From a virus, in IMG/VR virus record IMGVR_UViG_3300045952_000136, positions 1 through 46,019 of that record: DNA of 46,019 bases. One strand, 5' to 3'. Made by a program: the position numbers and the translations under genes. Positions 1 to 5,464 of the stretch are shown here, piece after piece. The notes below the pieces were generated by a model. It saw only the letters and a list, made by a program, of their open reading frames with translations. It ran no database searches and had not been told where the DNA came from. Numbering within the stretch: position 1 is the stretch's first letter; every line of letters begins with the position of its first letter.

Positions 1-127
1 TGGCTAGGCGATGCCGTGCGGCGACTCCAGGCCGACCACGCAGCGATCCTCGCCCGGCTCCTGCGCGCGGAGCAAGACCTCCAGGATTCCATGCGCGAGC
101 GGATCGCCGCCGATGCGCTGGCCGCCC
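1..127. repeat. Terminal direct repeat, left copy (circular contig overlap)
   Basis: The first 127 bases recur without a mismatch at 45893-46019. An exact odd-length overlap of 127 is what a de Bruijn assembler leaves when it closes a circle with k=127, so this is most likely an assembly overlap and not a packaged terminal repeat. The non-redundant unit is then about 45,892 bp. A biological direct terminal repeat cannot be fully excluded, but the lambda-type terminase argues for cos ends. Confidence 0.9.
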
Positions 128-300
128 GCGAGCACCGGGAGCTGCGCGACGAGTACCTCGCCGGCTACCGCAAGCTGGAGGAAAAGCTCGATGGGCTCAA
201 GACGTGGGCCCTCGTGACGCTCGCGGCGCTCGTGCTCAACCTCATGATCTTCATCGTCAGCCAGATGGGCAAGGTGCTCGGTGGTCTCGGTCCTCGATAA
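1..300 (+). CDS. Small coiled-coil/membrane protein, 3' part of a gene spanning the circle join
   Basis: Read around the circle, the gene starts at ATG 45869 and ends at TAA 298-300, giving about 107 residues; within this window it appears as two pieces. The N-terminal 75 residues are charged and helical (heptad-like Leu/Ala and Arg/Glu). One hydrophobic segment (LKTWALVTLAALVLNLMIF) follows, with a short tail. This topology occurs in some holins and in phage membrane adaptors. It heads a row of five membrane-anchored genes just after the tail genes. No family was recognised; a holin role is only positional inference. Confidence 0.75.
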   Translation, partial: WLGDAVRRLQADHAAILARLLRAEQDLQDSMRERIAADALAAREHRELRDEYLAGYRKLEEKLDGLKTWALVTLAALVLNLMIFIVSQMGKVLGGLGPR

Positions 301-1054
301 GCTCGCCGTTCTCGGGCGCTCCGGCTTGCTCTTGGCCGGCGTCGCCGCGCTGCTCCTGGTGGGGCTCCTGGTGCCGTCAGCCATACGCCAGATCTATTGG
401 CTCGCACAGTCCGAGCGCATCATCGAGGAGACCGCCGATCCCGTGATCCTTGACTACGTGGTCGATCCGAATTTCCCGACACCGATCCCGCGGACGGCCT
501 GGGCGGCAGGGCAGACGCTCTACATCCAGCGGTCCGTCTGCGTCTATCAGCGCGTGACGGGCAGCGTGGAGCGCGCCATCGTGGACACCGCGCGGATCGA
601 TTTGGGCGCCGTGCCGCTCTCGGGCATCCTCGAGCCGGGGCCAGGCGACTACGACGCCAAGGGGAAGCTCAAACCGCCGCCCTGGTGCGGGACGCGGATC
701 GGCTCCGTCACCATCCCCGCCTTCATGGCGCCGGGCCCGGCCTACGTGTCGGCGCGCATCGACGCGCACCTCAACCCGCTCCGGCCCCATGTGTTCATCC
801 CGTTGCGGCCCGCGCCGTTCGTGGTCGAGTCGTCGCCGCTGCGGTCGGAGCTGGAGACGACGCGCGAGCGGACGCGCGATCTGCGGGAGGCGCTTGACGC
901 GCGGACCCTTCTCCTGACGCGCAAGCTGGACCTGCTCCTGGAGCGGATGCGCGATGCGGAGCGGACGCTGGAGCGCGTCGAGTCGTATCATCGGCTACTG
1001 GACCAGCATCTCCGAGCGACGCGGGTGCTCCCGCCCGCGAAAGGGACGCCATGA
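281..1054 (+). CDS. N-terminally anchored envelope protein, paralogue of 1374-2045
   Basis: 257 residues from GTG, overlapping the previous gene by 20 bases. A hydrophobic segment at about residues 17-35 anchors the protein. A beta-rich domain with two cysteines (SVCVYQ, PPWCGTR) follows at about 60-190, and the last 65 residues are a charged coiled coil. The domain shares landmarks in the same order with the protein at 1374-2045: AGQTLYIQR versus AGRAMYILR, DLGAVPLSG versus DLGSIPAPS, and NPLRP versus NPVRS. The most likely location is the periplasmic face of the inner membrane. Function unknown; position suggests lysis or envelope remodelling. Confidence 0.8.
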   Translation: MVSVLDKLAVLGRSGLLLAGVAALLLVGLLVPSAIRQIYWLAQSERIIEETADPVILDYVVDPNFPTPIPRTAWAAGQTLYIQRSVCVYQRVTGSVERAIVDTARIDLGAVPLSGILEPGPGDYDAKGKLKPPPWCGTRIGSVTIPAFMAPGPAYVSARIDAHLNPLRPHVFIPLRPAPFVVESSPLRSELETTRERTRDLREALDARTLLLTRKLDLLLERMRDAERTLERVESYHRLLDQHLRATRVLPPAKGTP

Positions 1055-1377
1055 CCGATGGGGCCGACGACGACCGCGCGCCTGACCGCCTCGACAAGCT
1101 CGCCCTGGAGATCGAGGATTTGCGCGCGGCGATCCTGGCCCAGGGCGAGCTGATCCGCGTCATCGCGGACGGCCGAGTCGCCCTGGCCGAGCGGCGGATC
1201 TGTCGGGAGCAGGCGCCCGGCCGCCGGCTCCTGGACGTGATCGCGGGCGCCATCATCGCCGTGATGGCGATTGGTGCGCTACTCTACTACCTGGTGGTCC
1301 ATCCGTGGCCGGCGTGGGGCATCTACATCCCGCCGCCGCATTCGAGTCAGATCCCGACTGAGGAGGCTTATCGATGA
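1051..1377 (+). CDS. Single-TM membrane protein
   Basis: 108 residues; the start forms an ATGA overlap with the previous stop. Residues 1-60 are charged and helical (RLDKLALEIEDLRAAI) and likely coiled coil. One transmembrane helix (IAGAIIAVMAIGALLYYLVV) lies at about 64-83, followed by a Pro-rich tail. It sits between the two paralogous anchored proteins, so it may assemble with them. Holin-like topology, but no family recognised. Confidence 0.75.
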   Translation: MTDGADDDRAPDRLDKLALEIEDLRAAILAQGELIRVIADGRVALAERRICREQAPGRRLLDVIAGAIIAVMAIGALLYYLVVHPWPAWGIYIPPPHSSQIPTEEAYR

Positions 1378-2045
1378 CGTGGAGAGGCGCGCTCTACACC
1401 GTGGCAGCAACGGCCCTGATCGTCGGCATCGGCGGGGTGTACTACGCCGTCGCAGTCCAGCCGGACCCGCAGGTGCGGACCATCCCCATGAGTTGGCAGA
1501 CGCGCGAGACCGCGCGCCCGGTGCTCAATACCGGCGTCGACAAGGAGGGGCGGACCCTGGATCAGTTCGTCGCGGCCGGCGGGAAGAGTCAGGACTACCG
1601 GCCCGTGGAGACGACAACCGTCCAGGCGGGGCGGGCCATGTACATCCTTCGCTACCAGGAGTTTCGCAACAAGCTCGCGGAGCCCACAATCTCTCGCAAG
1701 CTCCTCTGCGGGAGAGTCACCATGCGCAACGGCGCCCCGGTGGTCGACGTGGACGGCATGGTCCCTTACGACCTGGGCTCCATCCCGGCGCCATCCCGCA
1801 CGGACGGCGCTGCGGTCAAGAATCACCCGACCCCGCTGCCGCGCTGGATCATGCTCGACGCGGAGGGCAAGGTGATCGCGCAACCTCGGACGTGTGTCTA
1901 TCAGGCGTCGGCGAAGTTCATCGTCAATCCTGTGCGGAGCACCGATCTCCAGTTCGCGGCGGTCGCCGTGACGGTCGCGCCGCCGTCGCCCGACAGCGCG
2001 CCGGCCGAGCGGACGGGCGCGGGGGCGCCGGGAGGGAAGCGGTAG
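1374..2045 (+). CDS. N-terminally anchored envelope protein, paralogue of 281-1054
   Basis: 223 residues; ATGA overlap with the previous gene. An N-terminal hydrophobic helix (ALYTVAATALIVGIGGVYYA) is followed by a beta-rich domain with two cysteines (KLLCGRV, PRTCVYQ) and a Pro/Gly-rich tail. The shared AG-x2-(L/M)YI-xR, DLG(A/S)(V/I)P and NP(L/V)R landmarks mark it as a divergent copy of the 281-1054 product, lacking that protein's C-terminal coiled coil. A disulphide-stabilised periplasmic domain is plausible. Function unknown. Confidence 0.8.
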   Translation: MTWRGALYTVAATALIVGIGGVYYAVAVQPDPQVRTIPMSWQTRETARPVLNTGVDKEGRTLDQFVAAGGKSQDYRPVETTTVQAGRAMYILRYQEFRNKLAEPTISRKLLCGRVTMRNGAPVVDVDGMVPYDLGSIPAPSRTDGAAVKNHPTPLPRWIMLDAEGKVIAQPRTCVYQASAKFIVNPVRSTDLQFAAVAVTVAPPSPDSAPAERTGAGAPGGKR

Positions 2046-2050
2046 GGGCC

Positions 2051-2275
2051 ATGCCGCCGTCGCCCTGGCTCAAGATGGCGATCACCGGCGTCGGGGTGTA
2101 CCTCGGCGGGGTGGCGGCGGCCTACCAGCTCGACCCGTGCCCGGCGAGCTGGCTCAAGTGGGTGATGGGGGGCGCCGCGCCGTTGGCTGGCTACCTCATC
2201 GGCTTCTGGCAGATCAACACGGCGATCCGGCCGCCGATCAGCTACGCCGGGGTGCCGCCGCGCGGGGGCGCGTAG
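2051..2275 (+). CDS. Small two-TM membrane protein, holin candidate
   Basis: 74 residues from ATG 2051, five bases after the previous stop. Two hydrophobic helices (ITGVGVYLGGVAAAYQL; KWVMGGAAPLAGYLIGFWQI) are joined by a short loop, the layout of a class II holin, with a short Pro/Gly tail. It is the last rightward gene of the membrane cassette and converges on the leftward block. Holin assignment is inference from topology and position; no recognisable endolysin is next to it. Confidence 0.65.
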   Translation: MPPSPWLKMAITGVGVYLGGVAAAYQLDPCPASWLKWVMGGAAPLAGYLIGFWQINTAIRPPISYAGVPPRGGA

Positions 2276-2292
2276 GGCCCTCCCTGCGGGCC
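2276..2292. terminator. Weak GC hairpin between converging genes
   Basis: GGCCC-tccctgc-GGGCC immediately follows the stop at 2275 and precedes the end of the leftward block at 2338. The stem is only 5 bp and has no T-run, so it is at best a weak intrinsic terminator. Confidence 0.25.
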
Positions 2293-2337
2293 GTGGTGGC
2301 GTCAGGATCGCCGATCCCGGCCCGGGGAGGATGAGGG

Positions 2338-2682
2338 TTAGGGAGTGACGCGGATACGCCCGCCACGGGTCACCGTGGCGACCACGTGGCCGGCAATCTC
2401 GATGCGCCCGTACCGGTGCCCGCCCATCGAGGCATCGGCCATGACCCAGAGCAGGGCGCCGACTGCCTCCCGCCACGACGGGGTGATGAGCACCGGTCGC
2501 GTCTCGTCGGCGCGCGCCGGGCCCAGGTAGTCAGCCCACGACCGCGAGTCCGGTTCCGGGCTCTGCTGGTCCCGCTCCCGGTAGACCCGGTAGCGGGCGT
2601 GGTGGGAGTCGGGACGGGCCGTGGACAGGTCGGGATCGCCTGTCGCATACACCACCGTCTTTTCGTCTACCTGAGTCCTCAT
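2338..2682 (-). CDS. Hypothetical protein, leftward block
   Basis: 114 residues. The start at 2682 is chosen because AGGAGGAAGGG lies just upstream and the ATG forms an ATGA overlap with the preceding gene's stop. The protein is hydrophilic in its first half and has a more compact C-terminal part (WREAVGALLWVMADAS, then short beta-like stretches). No family recognised. Last gene of a three-gene leftward unit. Confidence 0.7.
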   Translation of the reverse strand: MRTQVDEKTVVYATGDPDLSTARPDSHHARYRVYRERDQQSPEPDSRSWADYLGPARADETRPVLITPSWREAVGALLWVMADASMGGHRYGRIEIAGHVVATVTRGGRIRVTP

Positions 2683-2921
2683 CCCTTCCTCCTCGCGCGG
2701 CCCTTGGGGGCCGCCGGCTGGTGGTTGTCGCCGTCGCCCTCCCCGTCGAGCGCCGCTGCCACGGGGGCGCCCTCCGGGGTCCGGGCGTAGTGGAGCACTG
2801 CCGCCCGGAGAGCCCGGGCGGCGAACACCTGGACGCTGACCCCGGCCGACGCGGCGGCGAGGCGTAGCCAGCGCGCCTCCTGCTCGGGGAGGCGCGCGGT
2901 GATGGGGGTGGGGGCGGCCAT
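2679..2921 (-). CDS. Putative ribbon-helix-helix DNA-binding protein
   Basis: 80 residues. The N-terminus (PITARLPEQEARWLRLAAAS, then AGVSVQVFAARALRAAV) has the short strand plus two helices expected of an Arc/CopG-type ribbon-helix-helix domain; the tail is basic and flexible. Such proteins are dimeric repressors, often of their own promoter. The palindrome at 3191-3205 near the start of this unit is a possible target. The family call rests on pattern only. Confidence 0.6.
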   Translation of the reverse strand: MAAPTPITARLPEQEARWLRLAAASAGVSVQVFAARALRAAVLHYARTPEGAPVAAALDGEGDGDNHQPAAPKGRARRKG

Positions 2922-3145
2922 CAGCGCCCGCCCCCCGTGATCTCGGCGAGCGCCGCGGTGGCGCAGCCCTCATGCCGGCCCAGATTCCACCCCTGGATCG
3001 GCCTGAGGCCCGGGGCCGGCCCCGGGCGAAACGTGCCGTAGGTCCGGCCAAGTCGCCGGAGCGCCGCCGACTTGGCCGCTCGGTCAGTGGCGGCCTGGAT
3101 CATGATGGGGCCCTCGTTGTCGCTGTCGAGTCGGTACATCTTCAT
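2921..3145 (-). CDS. Hypothetical protein, first gene of a leftward unit
   Basis: 74 residues from ATG 3145, which follows GGAGGAGGAGCGGAG, an unusually long ribosome-binding site. A longer in-frame reading to 3202 would run into the operator region and is less likely. The protein opens with MKMYRLDSDNEGPIMIQAA and has a basic middle. No family recognised. Its stop abuts the RHH-like gene, so the two are coupled. Confidence 0.65.
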   Translation of the reverse strand: MKMYRLDSDNEGPIMIQAATDRAAKSAALRRLGRTYGTFRPGPAPGLRPIQGWNLGRHEGCATAALAEITGGGR

Positions 3146-3190
3146 CTCCGCTCCTCCTCCGGCGCTCCCGCGCCGCTCTGCCTCTATGCC

Positions 3191-3222
3191 GCTATGCTGC
3201 ATAGCCGCAGAGTGGGAGTCAA
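3191..3222 (-). promoter_or_regulatory. Candidate leftward promoter with palindromic operator
   Basis: On the minus strand a TTGACT -35 box (3222-3217) is followed after 17 bases by CAGCAT, a poor -10 match. The perfect palindrome GCTATGC-t-GCATAGC (3191-3205) covers that -10 position, where a repressor would block RNA polymerase. The surrounding AAGGGAAAATAT is AT-rich for this genome. The start at 3145 lies about 45 bases downstream. Confidence 0.45.
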
Positions 3223-3281
3223 GGGAAAATATCGCGCGAGATGTAGGGGGCTCGGACCGGCGGGGCGCTACGGGTGGGGCC

Positions 3282-3590
3282 CTACTCCCACACCACCTCG
3301 TATCCCTTGCTCGTCAGGCACTCAGCGTATCGATCCCGCTGGCGGCTGGCCGCGAGCGGTCCGAAGATCGGCGCCACGGGCAGGAGCATCCCGAGGGACA
3401 TGGCGGTGATCCAGAACGTCATGGCCCCGCTACTGCGGCTCGTCTCCGAGATCTGGTCGTCGCAGGCCGCGCGGTCGGCCGCCAGCGTAGATGGTGGCTG
3501 ATCCTTGAGGGGGCGGACGTGGCGCGGATGAGGCGAGGCGCAGCCGGCTAGGGTGAGGACCAGGAGTGCGAGCGCGAGTGGGCGTCTCAT
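3282..3590 (-). CDS. Small lipoprotein
   Basis: 102 residues. The N-terminus is a lipoprotein signal with basic MRRP, a Leu/Ala core and the lipobox L-A-G-C17. After the Pro-rich region comes a second hydrophobic, Gly-containing segment (about residues 57-80), then CLTSKGYEV, a C-terminus seen in many small bacterial lipoproteins. It lies in the leftward block two genes after the repressor-like gene, so it may be made in the carrier state. Superinfection exclusion or surface modification is a reasonable guess. The second hydrophobic segment argues against an outer-membrane spanin. Confidence 0.75.
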   Translation of the reverse strand: MRRPLALALLVLTLAGCASPHPRHVRPLKDQPPSTLAADRAACDDQISETSRSSGAMTFWITAMSLGMLLPVAPIFGPLAASRQRDRYAECLTSKGYEVVWE

Positions 3591-3602
3591 GACGGATCTC
3601 CC

Positions 3603-3992
3603 TTACGCGATCAACGATATGATGAGCGGCCAGAGTGCGCGTAACCCATCGGTGCGGCGCGTGCGGCGCTGTGCCCGCCGCCGGGCGCGCTCCTCGGGCG
3701 GGACGATACCACGCTCGGGGACCGGCGGGGCGAGCGGTTTGCGCGGACCGGGCGGGGCCAGGTGGAACACGGTCCGCTCGACGACGACCGGCCCGGTGAT
3801 CGCGTCGGCCAGGCGCTTCGTCAAGTCGGCCGAGCGGAGATAGACCATCAGCAGATCCAGGAGCATCGCCGCGTCGATGGTGCCGCAGAGTTCGCTCCGG
3901 CTAGACCAGATTTCCAGCGTATCGCCAGCGCGCAGCGGCAGTCGGATCCCGCCATGCGCGAGGAAGCGAACGAAGACGTCGATGGCGGGCAC
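3603..3992 (-). CDS. Hypothetical protein with C-terminal hydrophobic segment
   Basis: 129 residues from GTG 3992; the ribosome-binding site is weak. The protein has a helical middle (MLLDLLMVYLRSADLTKRLADA), a Pro-rich stretch, an Arg-rich stretch and a hydrophobic end (LRALWPLIISLIA) that could insert in the membrane as a tail anchor. It lies 12 bases upstream of the lipoprotein gene on the same strand, and its stop overlaps that gene's ribosome-binding region. No family recognised. Confidence 0.6.
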   Translation of the reverse strand: MPAIDVFVRFLAHGGIRLPLRAGDTLEIWSSRSELCGTIDAAMLLDLLMVYLRSADLTKRLADAITGPVVVERTVFHLAPPGPRKPLAPPVPERGIVPPEERARRRAQRRTRRTDGLRALWPLIISLIA

Positions 3993-4025
3993 GGAACGTC
4001 AGCCCGGCAGGGATTGTTTCCCGGG

Positions 4026-4502
4026 TCATGCGGCCTGGGGCCAGGCGTCGGGGTGACCACTACGGGTGGACGGCCAGCTTCTGATAAGAAGGATCGCGTC
4101 CTGATTATGTCCACGTCGCGGCCGGGCCCCTCGCGCCGGTAGGGTGCGAGGGGCGGGTGGAACCATAGGGGTAGCGTCAGGCTCGGGCGCCGGGACCGCG
4201 GCCGCGGCACCGCTCCCACCCCGGATCGGCGTCTGGCGCGACCGGCTGGACCTCGGGCCAGCGGGAATCGCTGTCGCGGCGTCGCCGAACATGAGCCATC
4301 CGGGCGACGTTTCCAGGTCGCGCGCGAGGCGGATGATGTTGTCGTAGTCCGGCGTCGCCCCGCCGATCCAGCGGTAGAGGTACACTGGTAGCACCCCTTT
4401 TTCGAGCGCGAAGCGCATCACGTCCGGCTTCCCGTTCCGCTCGTACCCCAGCCGTAGTAGCCGCTCCCTGATCCGATCCCCGATGTTGGGCCACTTCTTC
4501 AT
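4026..4502 (-). CDS. Helix-turn-helix repressor-like protein
   Basis: 158 residues from ATG 4502, preceded by GGAGG. Residues 1-72 look like a lambda-repressor-type HTH domain (IGDRIRERLLRLGYERNG, then a helix ending in the Cro/CI-like LARDLETSPGWLMFGD). The C-terminal half is Ala/Pro/Arg-rich and disordered, with no LexA/S24 autocleavage domain, so SOS induction by self-cleavage is not expected. It is divergent from the Cro-like gene at 4563, the classic immunity-switch layout. Confidence 0.75.
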   Translation of the reverse strand: MKKWPNIGDRIRERLLRLGYERNGKPDVMRFALEKGVLPVYLYRWIGGATPDYDNIIRLARDLETSPGWLMFGDAATAIPAGPRSSRSRQTPIRGGSGAAAAVPAPEPDATPMVPPAPRTLPARGARPRRGHNQDAILLIRSWPSTRSGHPDAWPQAA

Positions 4503-4526
4503 GGCAACCTCCAGCACACTTAGGAC

Positions 4527-4555
4527 TTGACACGTATCACGCAGCAGCGTATAAC
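4527..4555 (+). promoter_or_regulatory. Strong sigma70-type rightward early promoter
   Basis: TTGACA (4527-4532) and TATAAC (4550-4555) are separated by exactly 17 bases, nearly the sigma70 consensus and the best promoter seen in the window. The spacer holds ACGC-agca-GCGT (4539-4550), a possible operator half-site pair. It sits in the 60-base gap between divergent HTH genes and should drive the early operon up to about 15.9 kb. Confidence 0.85.
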
Positions 4556-4562
4556 TGCGCTC

Positions 4563-4805
4563 GTGAATCAGACTCACTTACGACGACGTACACGGTACAC
4601 CATCCGGGCCGAAATGAAAAAGCGGCGACTGACACAGGATCACGTCGCCGCGCGCGCCGGGACCAGTCAATCGATGGTGTCCCGAGTCATCGCCCGGGAT
4701 CGCCGAGTGCCCGAGCTGATGGCGGAGCGGGTGTGGGCCGCCGTCGAGGCGCTCTTCGCCGAGTACCCGCCCGTCGAGATCAAGCCGCGAGAAGGAGCCG
4801 CGTGA
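4563..4805 (+). CDS. Cro-like helix-turn-helix protein
   Basis: 80 residues from GTG 4563. The core (KKRRLTQDHVAARAGTSQSM, followed by VSRVIARDRRVP) is a clear XRE/Cro-type HTH. GTG 4563 lies 7 bases past the -10 box, so an mRNA starting at or next to it would be leaderless. The alternative ATG 4614 (63 residues, MKKRRLTQ) has no clear ribosome-binding site. Readings beginning upstream of 4563 would start inside the promoter and are rejected. It probably represses the divergent repressor gene and tunes early expression. Confidence 0.8.
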   Translation: MNQTHLRRRTRYTIRAEMKKRRLTQDHVAARAGTSQSMVSRVIARDRRVPELMAERVWAAVEALFAEYPPVEIKPREGAA

Positions 4806-4942
4806 AAATGAAGATCAAGAGAATCCGCGTGCCCGTGGTGACCGCAGGCCGGATCGCCCGCCGGACCGCTTGGACAGCGGACGGATCGTGCTTCATTTTC
4901 TGGTCGCGGGCCGAAGCCGAGTTCTACTTCCGGTGCTCGTGA
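4802..4942 (+). CDS. Hypothetical small protein
   Basis: 46 residues from GTG 4802, overlapping the Cro-like stop as GTGA; ATG 4808 is an alternative start. The sequence is basic and beta-like (KIKRIRVPVVTAGRIARRTA) and ends in aromatic residues (FIFWSRAEAEFYFRCS). No family recognised. Coupling to its neighbours supports translation. Confidence 0.55.
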   Translation: MKMKIKRIRVPVVTAGRIARRTAWTADGSCFIFWSRAEAEFYFRCS

Positions 4943-5091
4943 CCACCGCCCGCCCCCTCGCCTTCGACTCCGGGAAGGGCCAGCTTCCTGCACTGCTCCG
5001 CTGCCCCTGCGGTGCCGACGTGGTGGAGCGCCGAACGAGTACGACGTGCTGGAAGTGCGGCCGCGTGCTCATCGAGGGGGCGGCGCTGTGA
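4939..5091 (+). CDS. Small zinc-ribbon-like protein
   Basis: 50 residues from GTG 4939, GTGA overlap. CPCG and CWKCG pairs, 17 residues apart, form a rubredoxin-like zinc knuckle. One of several tiny Cys-pair proteins in this genome. Function unknown; such proteins often bind nucleic acid or host enzymes. Confidence 0.6.
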   Translation: MTTARPLAFDSGKGQLPALLRCPCGADVVERRTSTTCWKCGRVLIEGAAL

Positions 5092-5282
5092 GCAAGTGGG
5101 GCCCCCGGATGCCGCGCGCCCTGGCCCGGTGCGAGGAGTGCGGGCGCGACGTGCCCGTGACGCTGGGCAACCGCTATCGCCAGCATCTCCGGCTGGGGGC
5201 GCGGCCGAATCGATTGGGGCGGAAGCCGCCCTGTCCTGAATCCGGCCGGCTCGTGCGGCCATCGTGTGGAGGGGCGGGGTGA
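5088..5282 (+). CDS. Small Cys-containing basic protein
   Basis: 64 residues from GTG 5088, GTGA overlap with the previous gene. One CEECGR knuckle and a basic body (GNRYRQHLRLGARPNRLGRK), with two further cysteines near the end. It could bind zinc and nucleic acid. No family recognised. Confidence 0.5.
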   Translation: MSKWGPRMPRALARCEECGRDVPVTLGNRYRQHLRLGARPNRLGRKPPCPESGRLVRPSCGGAG

Positions 5283-5464
5283 TGGCCGATCGACTGCCGC
5301 ATGTCGCCGTCCGCGCCGAAGGCGTATGGCTTGACGGTGTCAAGGTCCGCGGGCTCGTGACCTACGCTCTCCGGTCGCGCGGCCCTGACGCCGGCGATCT
5401 GGTGGCTGTGGAGTTGTCCCTGCTCTGCTACATGGAGCCGCTCAAGGTGGGGCCGGACGCATGA
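5282..5464 (+). CDS. Hypothetical small protein
   Basis: 60 residues from ATG 5282, which overlaps the previous stop by one base. It has a beta-like layout (HVAVRAEGVWLDGVKVRG, then LVAVELSLLCYMEPLKV). No family recognised. Its stop overlaps the start of the beta-helix gene. Confidence 0.5.
   Translation: MADRLPHVAVRAEGVWLDGVKVRGLVTYALRSRGPDAGDLVAVELSLLCYMEPLKVGPDA

Noticed and set aside
1-127. Direct terminal repeat as a true packaged phage end (T7-like)
   Set aside because: Length is exactly a common k-mer size, the terminase is lambda-like, and a gene reads through the join, so an assembly overlap is more likely.
3282-3590. Lipoprotein as an outer-membrane spanin
   Set aside because: It has a second hydrophobic segment, no Pro-rich short spanin form, no inner-membrane partner next to it, and lies in the repressor-side leftward block.
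4527-4562. TTG start at 4527 for the Cro-like gene
   Set aside because: That TTG is the first half of the -35 box TTGACA, so it cannot be within the transcript from this promoter.
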